Notes: generated by a model not told the origin, from the letters alone. A stretch of 48,922 bases of DNA from Daejeonella rubra (GCF_900103545.1 NZ_FNHH01000031.1:1-48922), one strand, 5' to 3'. Shown: positions 41,263 through 48,825, numbered from the stretch's first letter. Numbers and translations are program-made.

Positions 41263-43763
41263 TGGCTGATAACTTTAACCGACCACACTTATCAATTGAA
41301 GGCTTTACCAATTCGGAACAATACAAATATCCTAAAACAGTAGTAGTTACATTTCCTGTCAAGCCTCGTAATAGAGCAGCACATGGAAATAGGATATTAC
41401 ATCAGCTCGAAACAGTACGAAACCAATTTAATCTTGAGAAGGATGTGTTACTGCCTGAAAATATCATTAGAGATGATGCTATATACGTTGAAATTTCTTC
41501 TGATTGGGGATTTGAGTTAAAGTTCGATCAATTAAATGATAATTCAGAAAGCCCAAAGTATCAGATTCTAAATATTAGAAGAGAAAAGCATCCAAATGAA
41601 GAAAAGTTTAGGTCTACTGTTGTATTAATGCTGACCCAGGGAGGGATTAGTCACTTCCTTAATAAAGTAAGTATTTATTTGAATGAGAACACAAAAGATA
41701 AAAAGGGCAATTTAACAACTACTCCAAAAGCAAATGATTTAATTGGAAACATCGAAAGCATCAAACTAGCTACTTTAAGAGCTTTTTGGGCAGATTATCC
41801 AGAGAATGATTTCCCATTAGACGATCAGGATACGTGGTGGGAAGTTTGGTTTCGAAAAACTACCGACGGCCAGGAAAAGGTTCTTCAAAATCTTAAAACT
41901 ATTGGCGTTCAAATTGGCGCTTCTAAATTGGAGTTTGCCGAACATACTGTCCGTTTAGTTAAGGGAACTGCTGCTCAACTTGCCCAGTCCTTAATTCTAT
42001 TAGATAATCTTGCTGAATTACGTAAGCCGCAAGAAATGAATGACTTTCTTACTCATCCAGACGTTATGTCAACTGATAAGGAGGCATGGTTAAAGGATCT
42101 AATTGAAAGGACTGATGTGGTATTTAATGATAAAAGCGTTTTAATATGTCTATTAGATAGTGGAGTGTATAATAAGCATCCTCTAATCGCTCCAGTATTA
42201 CCAGATACGCATCTTTATACTCGTAACCCAAGTTGGGGGAAATATGGTTCAGGCGGACACGGAACTGGAATGGCTGGCCTTGCTCTATATGGTGATTTAA
42301 CTGATGCTATGGCTCACAATCATCGCATTAAGCTTTTTCATGGTCTAGAATCTTATAAAATTTTTAATCCCGATTCCCCAAATGATCCAGATCTGTATGG
42401 TGCAATAACCGAATTGGCCTGTAGCACACCAATAGTTGACCGTCCAAATCACCCAAGAGTATTTTGTTTATCAGTAACTAATAAGCATTTTATATTCTAC
42501 GGCAGACCTTCTTCAAGTTCTGCTTCTGCTGATAAAATCTCATTTGGGAATTTTTTATATCCTTCTCAACCTCAACTACTATTAGTGAGTGGCGGAAATG
42601 TAAACATTGAAAATTCTTCCGAGTATCCAGATAAAAACTATTACGAATCTATTCATGACCCTGGTCAGGCCTATAATGTAATAACTGTAGGTAGTTATAC
42701 TCGAAAAGATAAAATTATTGGTGATCTAAAGCCATTAGCCTCTAACGGGGCCTTTGCCCCCTCTAATTCAACCTCTGCGACTTGGGAACCACAATGGCCT
42801 AATAAACCGGACATTGTGATGGAAGGTGGAAATATTGCAGATGATTGTTCACATGCCGACACATTAAGATTACTCACCACCCATAGTGATTTTAGAGTAA
42901 AGATTTTTCAGACTTTTGGCGATACAAGTGCTGCAGTAGCATTAGCTGCAAACATGGCTGCACAAATTAAACTAGCTTATCCAAATTATTGGCCAGAGAC
43001 CGTCAGAGCATTAATGATTCATTCTGCCGATTGGACTCAAGAAATGGTAAGATCGAGAAATTTAAATTCACAAGATGATCGTCGTGCTCTGCTACGGTCT
43101 GTTGGATATGGTGTACCTGTATTAGAAAAGGCTTTGTACAGCGCGAAGAATTCATTAACTATAATTGCCCAAAACACCATTAAGCCCTACAGAAAGGAAG
43201 GTTCAGCCATTAGATATAATGAATATCATTTTCTTGCTTTGCCGTGGCCTTCAGATGTTCTCAGAGATGAAATAGGCGATAAAGACGTTACATTAAAAGT
43301 AACGCTATCTTACTATATAGATCCAAATCCTGGAAATAGGCAGTATGCAAATAGCTTCCGATATCATTCACATGAGTTGGACTTTAAATTAATTAAACCA
43401 CTTGAAGATATTGATGATTTCAAAAGGCGAATTTCAGCTTCAGCTGTTGGTAGTGAAGAAAACACAGACGAAAAACCAGATTTAAAATCTGAAGATTGGA
43501 CACTAAAAGAAAGAATAAGGAGCAAAGGTTCCGTTAAAAAAGACTTTATAACCGTGTCAGGTGTCGAATTAGCCAGAAGAAACTTACTTGCAATATATCC
43601 TAAGAATGGTTGGTATAGAACACGCAAGAATAAAAACATGTATGATTCGATCGTTCGTTATAGTTTAGTTATTTCTATCGAAACAGAGGTCCAAAATATT
43701 GATATTTATGAACCTGTAAGTATTTTAATAGAAAACAAAATATCTATTCCCCAGGAAGTTTAA
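41262..43763 (+). CDS. ietS: IetS-like subtilisin-family protease (833 aa)
   Basis: Large cytoplasmic S8 peptidase with no signal peptide. The N-terminal 290 residues (RPHLSIEGF, RNRAAHGNRILHQLE, VEISSDWGFELKF) match the N-terminal region seen in IetS-type proteins. Catalytic residues are Asp299 (LLDSGV), His333 (GGHGTGMAG), Ser556 (DTSAAVALAANMAA) and oxyanion Asn446 (SGGN). A beta-rich C-terminal domain covers about 630-833. All three triad residues are present, so it should be active. In the known systems the protease is the toxic effector and is restrained by the AAA+ partner; the trigger here is unknown. Confidence 0.87.
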   Translation: MADNFNRPHLSIEGFTNSEQYKYPKTVVVTFPVKPRNRAAHGNRILHQLETVRNQFNLEKDVLLPENIIRDDAIYVEISSDWGFELKFDQLNDNSESPKYQILNIRREKHPNEEKFRSTVVLMLTQGGISHFLNKVSIYLNENTKDKKGNLTTTPKANDLIGNIESIKLATLRAFWADYPENDFPLDDQDTWWEVWFRKTTDGQEKVLQNLKTIGVQIGASKLEFAEHTVRLVKGTAAQLAQSLILLDNLAELRKPQEMNDFLTHPDVMSTDKEAWLKDLIERTDVVFNDKSVLICLLDSGVYNKHPLIAPVLPDTHLYTRNPSWGKYGSGGHGTGMAGLALYGDLTDAMAHNHRIKLFHGLESYKIFNPDSPNDPDLYGAITELACSTPIVDRPNHPRVFCLSVTNKHFIFYGRPSSSSASADKISFGNFLYPSQPQLLLVSGGNVNIENSSEYPDKNYYESIHDPGQAYNVITVGSYTRKDKIIGDLKPLASNGAFAPSNSTSATWEPQWPNKPDIVMEGGNIADDCSHADTLRLLTTHSDFRVKIFQTFGDTSAAVALAANMAAQIKLAYPNYWPETVRALMIHSADWTQEMVRSRNLNSQDDRRALLRSVGYGVPVLEKALYSAKNSLTIIAQNTIKPYRKEGSAIRYNEYHFLALPWPSDVLRDEIGDKDVTLKVTLSYYIDPNPGNRQYANSFRYHSHELDFKLIKPLEDIDDFKRRISASAVGSEENTDEKPDLKSEDWTLKERIRSKGSVKKDFITVSGVELARRNLLAIYPKNGWYRTRKNKNMYDSIVRYSLVISIETEVQNIDIYEPVSILIENKISIPQEV

Positions 43764-44541
43764 AATCTTATATTTGTTTCACCAAACAGGATGAGAACCA
43801 ATAGGTGACCCAAGTTTGGATCGTTACGGTAAATAACTGATAAAAAGATACTTAGAGCATAGTGTTCGGCTCCTGCCACACCTAACTCTCTCCTTTAATT
43901 TATTTTCACTCTAAGTCTGCAATACCTCTTTTAAGGTTAAAAATAAGTATATTTGTATAGGTCAATAGGTTTGGTTACCTAAGTAACTACCTGGGTATTG
44001 ACTTTCTTTGTAAGTTATTGATTTGTAGTTAATTATAGAAATAGGTTCGGAGCCAGTATCTCCCACGGAAGAAAGCCCTTCAGATTCAGTTCTGAGGGGT
44101 TTTTTGTTTTAAGGAAAATGTTGTTTGTACATATCACTTATTCTAAAAACAGAAATCGAGTTAAAATCCAATTTATTTACAGGATAATTTAATTATTCGT
44201 CTTGATTTTCGGAAATCTGTAATCGAGTCTGAAGACTCTTTTTCATTGCATAATCCGGAGAGACGCTGCGCTTAAACTGTACAACAGCTAATGAATGTTG
44301 CGCTAAAATATCAATTTTTTAATCAATGGAAACTCTCCAGACAGTTGATAGATTCCAACTATCGGGCTAAAGCCCCATGTAATTTTCCTCATATCTTGCT
44401 GAATGTTGGGCTAAAGCCCGAAAGCGAGCAAAATCTTAGCTCCAGCTAAAGCTGGAGCTTATTGAATAACCTTACTAGTGGATGTCATAAACTGTACTAC
44501 AGCTAATGAATGTTGTACTGGAAAATTAATTTTGGTAATCG
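43764..44541. other. Scar region with orphan promoter, tRNA end and palindromes
   Basis: About 780 bp without an intact gene. Left to right: a perfect -7 element TATATTTG (43948-43955) with no gene behind it, a tRNA-3'-end-like stretch plus terminator (44041-44108), a 215-bp direct duplication (copies near 44276 and 44491), and three GC-rich palindromes between the copies. It looks like a recombination-prone integration site. Confidence 0.5.
44041..44108 (+). repeat. tRNA 3'-end remnant plus terminator, left copy
   Basis: ATAGGTTCGGAGCC resembles a T arm and CAGTATCTCCCAC an acceptor 3' strand. The rest of the tRNA is absent. From 44059 (TCTCCCAC) through the hairpin CCCTTCAGA ... TCTGAGGGG and a T run, the sequence closely matches 46821-46866. 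The pair forms a direct repeat of about 46 bp around a 2.7 kb segment and may be an attL/attR pair. Confidence 0.55.
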
Positions 44542-44550
44542 ATGGAAACT
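44276..44550. repeat. 215-bp spaced direct repeat with palindromes between
   Basis: CTGTACAACAGCTAATGAATG (at about 44278) returns as CTGTACTACAGCTAATGAATG (at about 44491), and both run on through diverged sequence to ATGGAAACTCT (44326, 44542). Between them are GGGCT-AA-AGCCC twice (44364-44375, 44408-44419) and AGCTCCAGCT-AA-AGCTGGAGCT (44438-44459). This looks like a small repeat-associated insertion that duplicated its flank. Confidence 0.6.
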
Positions 44551-44748
44551 CTACGGACAGAGGGATTGAATTTTACAGATTTGAAATCATATAAACTTTT
44601 TTGTCCGCCACTTGACTTACAGAACCAATTTGCAGAGCGAGTGAAACAAGTAGAAGAACAAAAGGCCATTGCACAAAAAAGTTTAGAGAAATCAGAGAGT
44701 TTGTTTAACAGCCTGATGCAAAAGGCCTTTAAAGGAGGTTTGGGGTAA
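44542..44748 (+). pseudogene. hsdS 3' fragment (type I restriction-modification specificity subunit)
   Basis: LNFTDLKSYKLFCPPLDLQNQFAERVKQVEEQKAIAQKSLEKSESLFNSLMQKAFKG is the last part of an HsdS protein: the end of the second target-recognition domain and the C-terminal coiled-coil spacer. Only about 65 of some 400 residues remain. The ATG at 44542 comes from the duplicated flank, not from hsdS. Together with the hsdR start at 45876 it shows that a type I locus once occupied this site. Confidence 0.8.
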
Positions 44749-44783
44749 AAAGCCAGATATAAAAATAATGTTTTTGCAAAATC

Positions 44784-44819
44784 GTTTCGATTGTTTCGAT
44801 TGTTTCGATTGTTTTGATT
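44784..44819. repeat. Four tandem 9-bp repeats (GTTTCGATT), candidate operator
   Basis: GTTTCGATT three times exactly, then GTTTTGATT, immediately upstream of and overlapping the -33 region of the antitoxin promoter (-7 at 44826). Probably bound by the HTH antitoxin for autoregulation. The AT-rich 9-bp period is also prone to slippage and could tune expression. Confidence 0.7.
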
Positions 44820-44825
44820 ATTTTG

Positions 44826-44833
44826 TATATTTG
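44826..44833 (+). promoter_or_regulatory. -7 element of the antitoxin-toxin operon
   Basis: TATATTTG, matching TAnnTTTG, 20 bp before the ATG at 44854, just after the 9-bp repeats. It gives the pair its own promoter, independent of the lost hsd operon. Confidence 0.5.
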
Positions 44834-44853
44834 TACTTTAAAACCAAAAGATT

Positions 44854-45309
44854 ATGGAAACATTAGATCGCATCAATAAACCTTCAAAAGTAGAGCAAAA
44901 AGTTGCCATAAAGTCCTATGCAGCTTTGGTTGCTGCTTTAACGCATATCAAAGAAACAGAAACGGAAATAGAAATTGAAGAAACACAAGATAAAATTGTA
45001 ATTCCTTCTCGTGCATTGCAACTCTTAGGAGATATTCTAAAAGCCATGAGTGAAGGAAAGCCAATTTCAATCGTGCCAGTTGCTACAGAAGTTACCACGC
45101 AAAAAGCAGCTGAAATTTTGGGATGTTCACGCCCTCATTTAGTAAAACTATTAGAGGAAGGCGAAATGGAATTTGTAAAAGTAGGTAAACATCGTAGAAT
45201 TATGTTTGAAGATATTATAAAGTACAAACAAAAAATGAAAGAAGAGCAGAAAAAGCATATAATAGATATAATGAACCAAGACGAAGAATTAGGTTTATAT
45301 GATTCATAG
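44854..45309 (+). CDS. Excisionase-like HTH antitoxin of a PIN toxin pair (151 aa)
   Basis: The N-terminal part is helical and acidic (ETETEIEIEETQDKIVIPSRALQLLGDILKAMSEGKPISIVPV). Residues about 84-130 are a MerR/excisionase-type HTH: EVTTQKAAEILGCSRPHLVKLLEEGEMEFVKVGKHRRIMFEDI. The tail is Lys/Glu-rich and probably wraps the toxin. It overlaps the PIN gene by 11 bp, the usual coupled antitoxin-toxin order. The 9-bp repeats over its promoter are the likely binding sites. It lies between hsdS and hsdR remnants, a place where such pairs are often carried in Bacteroidota type I loci. Confidence 0.88.
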   Translation: METLDRINKPSKVEQKVAIKSYAALVAALTHIKETETEIEIEETQDKIVIPSRALQLLGDILKAMSEGKPISIVPVATEVTTQKAAEILGCSRPHLVKLLEEGEMEFVKVGKHRRIMFEDIIKYKQKMKEEQKKHIIDIMNQDEELGLYDS

Positions 45310-45862
45310 TGTAAAATTTAAAGCTGTTTTAGATACAAATGTCATATATCCAATTGTCATTCGCGACTTGTTGTTTTGGTTTGCCTATTACGAATTGTAT
45401 ACACCTAAATGGAGTAATACCATCTTTAATGAATGGAAAGAGGTGATGATTCGGAAAGGGATAACAAATGAAGAGGCAGAAAAAAGAGTGCAAAGAGCAA
45501 ATAGTGCTTTCCCAGATGCATTAGTTGCTAATTATGAAAGTTTGATAGCGAATCTAACTTTGCCTGATGAAAACGATAGACATGTTGTAGCAGCAGCCAT
45601 AAAATCTAATGCCGATGTAATCGTGACTAATAATCTTAAAGATTTCCCTGAGGAATATTTAAATTCATTTGGTATAAAAGCTAAGAGTGCAGACGATTTT
45701 TTAACAGACATCATAGATTTAAATCAAGATATCGCCATCAAAGCATTCAAAGAAATGGTGTTAAATAGAAAAAACCCAAATATGGATGAATTTGAAGTGT
45801 TAGAAAGCTTAAGAAAAGTAGAATTGTTCGATACTGCAAATTATTTTCATGCACTTTTATGA
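45299..45862 (+). CDS. PIN-domain toxin (187 aa)
   Basis: PIN-fold RNase: VLDTNVIYP at the N terminus gives the first acidic residue (Asp12), NEW and DENDRHVVAAAI give the middle ones, and ADVIVTNNLKDFP the last block, so a Mg2+ site can form. Longer than VapC-type toxins (about 130 aa), with a C-terminal helical extension. It probably cleaves an RNA target when the antitoxin is lost. The start at 45299 overlaps the antitoxin end by 11 bp. Confidence 0.88.
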   Translation: MIHSVKFKAVLDTNVIYPIVIRDLLFWFAYYELYTPKWSNTIFNEWKEVMIRKGITNEEAEKRVQRANSAFPDALVANYESLIANLTLPDENDRHVVAAAIKSNADVIVTNNLKDFPEEYLNSFGIKAKSADDFLTDIIDLNQDIAIKAFKEMVLNRKNPNMDEFEVLESLRKVELFDTANYFHALL

Positions 45863-45875
45863 AATAGAATTATAG

Positions 45876-46018
45876 ATGAGCAACTTTAAGTTTCTTCAAA
45901 CTGAATGGTCATCCATCTACAAAAAGATGAAAGTGGCAGAAGAAAGGGTGTTTGGTACGAAGGTCTATCTGAATGGACTACCGCAGATCAAATTGAAGAT
46001 TTAAAAGATTATATTTAA
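45876..46018 (+). pseudogene. hsdR 5' fragment (type I restriction endonuclease subunit)
   Basis: ATG at 45876 starts MSNFKFLQTEWSSIYKKMKVAEERV, the characteristic opening of Bacteroidota HsdR proteins, but similarity ends near 45950. The remaining bases read in another frame as WYEGLSEWTTADQIEDLKDYI followed by TAA (46016-46018), possibly the last codons of the same or another gene. More than 95% of hsdR is missing. Confidence 0.7.
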
Positions 46019-46040
46019 GGTGCCTAGTGATGATTCAGCT

Positions 46041-46742
46041 ATGAAAGGAGAATACTACAAAATACACATTAACAATCCGTGTAAAAAAGAATGGGATTCA
46101 ATGATTCAGAGTGATAACGGTAAGTATTGTTCTAAATGCTCAACGAACGTGGTAGATTTTACCGGATTAACTGACACACAGGTAATTCAAATTCTAAGCG
46201 GGAACACTGAAAAAATTTGCGGCCTGTTAACTGATGTACAAATTAATCGGACAATAGAAATTGCTAGGCCAAAGAGAATAAGTTCAAGATTTTACAAAAT
46301 ATTGTCGGGTATTTTCTTGCTGAGTATGACAGGAACTTCATTCTCGTTTGGAACAGATATTAAAAGACAATTTTTTTCAAAAATAAATAGCATTAGATCA
46401 AACCACCTTCAAAATTCCCTCACTGATAGTATGAAAAACGTGGTCCGCGGACTGGTAATGGATCATACTAAAATTCCTTTATATGGGGTACATATCCTTA
46501 TTAAAGGGACAAAAATTAAGGCTGTAACGGATATAAATGGTAAATTCCAATTGTCCATCCCGGAGGAGCTTCTAAAAAGGAAAGTGACATTACAAATTCT
46601 TTTTATTGGTTATGAAACCAAAGAAGTTGCTATTAATGAAAAGGATTTGCCCTTAAATGAAGAACTTGTAGCAATAATGGTTGAAAGTAAGTTTTCAATT
46701 GGGGAAGTAATAGTTACTCCCCTTAAGAAGCAAAAAGATTAA
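46041..46742 (+). CDS. Membrane protein with carboxypeptidase-like regulatory domain (233 aa)
   Basis: The N-terminal KIHINNPCKKEWDSMIQSDNGKYCSKCSTNVVDFTGLTDTQVIQIL is a conserved Cys-containing block found in Bacteroidota proteins of this kind. One transmembrane helix follows at about 87-105 (ILSGIFLLSMTGTSFSFG), then a CarboxypepD_reg-like beta-sandwich (VVRGLVMDHTKIPLYGVHILIKGTKIKAVTDINGKFQLSIPEE, FIGYETKEV), as in TonB-dependent receptor N-termini. The start at 46041 is used because the seven codons before it have no family counterpart. Confidence 0.8.
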   Translation: MKGEYYKIHINNPCKKEWDSMIQSDNGKYCSKCSTNVVDFTGLTDTQVIQILSGNTEKICGLLTDVQINRTIEIARPKRISSRFYKILSGIFLLSMTGTSFSFGTDIKRQFFSKINSIRSNHLQNSLTDSMKNVVRGLVMDHTKIPLYGVHILIKGTKIKAVTDINGKFQLSIPEELLKRKVTLQILFIGYETKEVAINEKDLPLNEELVAIMVESKFSIGEVIVTPLKKQKD

Positions 46743-46752
46743 TTTAAAAAAA

Positions 46753-46830
46753 GTGAGATTAGCACAGCTGGTACAGAGCATCCCGACCTATGGTCGGGAA
46801 AGTCAAGGTTCTAACCCTTGTCTCCCACAA
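46753..46830 (+). tRNA. tRNA-like sequence, probably a pseudogene
   Basis: GTGAGATTAGCACAGCTGGTA gives a recognisable acceptor/D-arm start. TCCCGA-CCTATGG-TCGGGA forms an anticodon arm (34-36 would be TAT, but base 33 is C instead of the universal T), CAAGG-TTCTAAC-CCTTG a T arm, and TCTCCCAC an acceptor end. The acceptor mispairs, and register between T stem and acceptor is off by one. Terminator and 3' end match the left copy at 44059. Probably a decayed tRNA serving as one end of an integrated segment. Confidence 0.45.
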
Positions 46831-46866
46831 AAGAAAACCCTTCAGATTAATTCTGAGGGGTTTTGT
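46821..46866 (+). repeat. tRNA 3' end plus terminator, right copy
   Basis: TCTCCCAC, a spacer, the hairpin CCCTTCAGA ... TCTGAGGGG and TTTT, matching 44059-44105 in about 40 of 46 positions. Direct-repeat partner of the left copy. Confidence 0.6.
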
Positions 46867-47140
46867 GTTTCAAAGTGTTTCTGATAAATGAAGGAATTTT
46901 AGCTTTTTAGCCCTTTAGTCTAAAATTCGCAAATAATAGTGTTCTCAGCTCCACTTTCAAAACAGGGTGAAATAATCCTGCTTAAATTCAGGTGTGCAGG
47001 TGACTAATCAACTGCATCAGTAATCCGTTATATTTTCGTAGTAGACGCTGTTTCGGGAACATACAGGTCGCCTATTCGCCTGAATCCATAACTGACACGT
47101 CATTGACATTCACTATCAGCAGTCCTTTTATCTTTGCCGA
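46867..47140. other. Gap before the amine oxidase gene
   Basis: About 270 bp with no ORF of note. It holds only the promoter at 47104-47136. Confidence 0.4.
47104..47136 (+). promoter_or_regulatory. Promoter of the amine oxidase gene, probably leaderless
   Basis: TTG (47104-47106), 22 bp, TATCTTTG (47129-47136), a match to the Bacteroidota consensus. The ATG at 47141 lies 4 bp after the -7 element, so transcription would begin at or just after the start codon. Confidence 0.45.
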
Positions 47141-48202
47141 ATGACCCAAAGTATCATTATTGTCGGAGCTGGCCTTAGTGGTTTAACTCTCGCGTATTAT
47201 TTAAAAAATTCTGTAGCCGATATAACTATTATCGAAGCCTCTGATAGACTTGGTGGAAGGATTCACACCGTTAAAGGTAAACTGGACACACCTTTAGAAC
47301 TTGGAGCTACCTGGCTTTCAGATATGCATTCTGAGTTAATCACCTTACTCGGGGAATTGAATTTGCGTAAATATCCTCAGTTCTCTGGTGGTATATCCTT
47401 ATTTCAGACTAAATCTTTCGAGCCTAGTCAACAATTCTACGTTCCGGAATCTGAGCAGCCATCTTACCGAATCGTTGGAGGTAGTCAGGCAATTATTGAT
47501 ACTTTAGCTAAAGAGGTTTCTAACAGCAAGATAATTTTAAACCATTCCGTCATTAGTGTTATTGAGTCTGGTGATAAACTGTCCGTCCTTACTGATACTG
47601 GTAGTCAATTTAAAGCTGACAAAGTTGTGTTCTGCATACCGCCACAACTTGCTTCAACAATTAGTTATTCACCTTCATTACCTAAAGCCTTTCAAGAACT
47701 TTTACCTGGCGTTCAAACATGGATGATGGGTGCAATAAAGTTTGTCGTTGAGTACAAAGTTCCCTTCTGGAGAAATAAAGGATACTCGGGAATGTTATAC
47801 AGTCATGCAGGATTGATCGTTGAGATGTACGACCATACTAACTTTGAAGAGGAGAAGTTCGGTTTCACCGGCTTCCTAAATGGAAGTGCAGGAATTTACG
47901 ATCAACAGGTACGAAGAGAACTGGTTATTAAGCAGCTTGTCACTCTTTTTGGAGAGGAAGCCCTGCCTGCAACAGATTACCAGGACAAGATTTGGACAGA
48001 TAGATTCATAAGCGCTGGAAATCAGATGATCACGCATCCACACCAGAATAATGGTCATCCTGACTTGCTTAAAGCTTACATGAATGGCAAACTGCATTTC
48101 TGCGGAACAGAAACTTCCATTTCTCACGGTGGCTATATGGAGGGTGCAGTCGTTTCAGCCAGGAACAAAGCCCTGGAATTGGCTCCGGCTAAAGCGGTCT
48201 GA
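47141..48202 (+). CDS. FAD-dependent flavin amine oxidase family protein (353 aa)
   Basis: N-terminal dinucleotide-binding motif VGAGLSGL (8-15), then the GG-doublet motif IIEASDRLGGRIHTV and LELGATWLSD, typical of monoamine-oxidase-like enzymes. HFCGTETSISHGGYMEGAVVSARNKA at the C terminus is the second FAD-binding block. Shorter than classical amine oxidases (about 450 aa), as often in bacteria. It probably oxidises an amine with FAD and O2 in the cytoplasm. The substrate cannot be told. No functional link to neighbours is evident. Confidence 0.9.
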   Translation: MTQSIIIVGAGLSGLTLAYYLKNSVADITIIEASDRLGGRIHTVKGKLDTPLELGATWLSDMHSELITLLGELNLRKYPQFSGGISLFQTKSFEPSQQFYVPESEQPSYRIVGGSQAIIDTLAKEVSNSKIILNHSVISVIESGDKLSVLTDTGSQFKADKVVFCIPPQLASTISYSPSLPKAFQELLPGVQTWMMGAIKFVVEYKVPFWRNKGYSGMLYSHAGLIVEMYDHTNFEEEKFGFTGFLNGSAGIYDQQVRRELVIKQLVTLFGEEALPATDYQDKIWTDRFISAGNQMITHPHQNNGHPDLLKAYMNGKLHFCGTETSISHGGYMEGAVVSARNKALELAPAKAV

Positions 48203-48342
48203 GTACCTGACCGAATTAACATTTCATACTTATTAAGATTGTTGAACTTAATCATTGGCTCCTGACCAGGAATCGTTTGCCCTTTTACATGCGGAGCATT
48301 GAGGATTGCAAGGCAGAGCAAAAAGAAAATCGATAGTTTCAT
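48133..48342 (-). CDS. Possible small secreted protein (69 aa)
   Basis: The Met at 48342 starts MKLSIFFLLCLAILNAPHVKGQ, a good signal peptide, followed by about 47 residues without recognised features. The last 23 codons overlap the end of the amine oxidase gene antisense (48133-48202), where the sequence is constrained by that gene. It could be real, as minus-strand genes flank it, or a chance ORF with a hydrophobic start. Confidence 0.35.
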   Translation of the reverse strand: MKLSIFFLLCLAILNAPHVKGQTIPGQEPMIKFNNLNKYEMLIRSGTQTALAGANSRALFLAETTAPSI

Positions 48343-48393
48343 CATTACCATGATTAATGTGTCCGGATTGTTATGACTTGTTTCCATGATTGT

Positions 48394-48433
48394 CTTATTT
48401 GAGCTTATTTATGGTTCTTAAAGCTCAAATAAG
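48394..48433. terminator. Hairpin with 13-bp arms at the end of the minus-strand membrane gene
   Basis: CTTATTTGAGCTT (48394-48406), 14-nt loop, AAGCTCAAATAAG (48421-48433). The right arm contains the stop codon of the minus-strand gene at 48425. No T run follows on the minus strand, so termination or mRNA-end protection is only probable. Confidence 0.5.
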
Positions 48434-48793
48434 AGCTGCCAGAACAATGACAAATGCGTAAAAAACAGATAAATAGAATCCAAGATAGATTAATACCTTT
48501 TGAATGCTTTGCAGCGATTTGAAGTTATACTCAAAGTGCCTGACGGAGTATTCAGCAAACACGGGCCAGATAACCTTAATGATCCACCAGGTTCCTGCTT
48601 TGAAAATCAGGATGGCCGAAATTGCCAGGATGATCGCACTATAGATCCCGGGATCGATCGGGGCTGCGCTTATATCTATCATCCTGATAGCATAAGGAAT
48701 AGTGATAAAAATTAGTACACTGACTACGATGCCGGTAAACTCCATGCTTAATGCATAATGACCGGGCTGAAGATATTTTTGAATAAGTTTCAT
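48425..48793 (-). CDS. Three-helix membrane protein, unknown (122 aa)
   Basis: Hydrophobic helices at residues about 15-37 (ALSMEFTGIVVSVLIFITIPYAI), 49-75 (GIYSAIILAISAILIFKAGTWWIIKVIW) and 100-121 (VLIYLGFYLSVFYAFVIVLAAL), with a polar loop SVRHFEYNFKSLQSIQK between. Family not recognised. It is downstream of a partial minus-strand gene that ends at 48857, with a terminator-like hairpin (48826-48847) between, so it may have its own promoter. Confidence 0.75.
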   Translation of the reverse strand: MKLIQKYLQPGHYALSMEFTGIVVSVLIFITIPYAIRMIDISAAPIDPGIYSAIILAISAILIFKAGTWWIIKVIWPVFAEYSVRHFEYNFKSLQSIQKVLIYLGFYLSVFYAFVIVLAALI

Positions 48794-48825
48794 GACTTAT
48801 GTGATTATTAGTGAGAAAAAAAATG

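Noticed and set aside
43868..43895. Possible tRNA T-arm/acceptor end (TGTTCGGCTCCTGCCACACC)
   Set aside because: No matching anticodon or D arm upstream and the T stem does not pair well. Similarity to a tRNA end may be chance.
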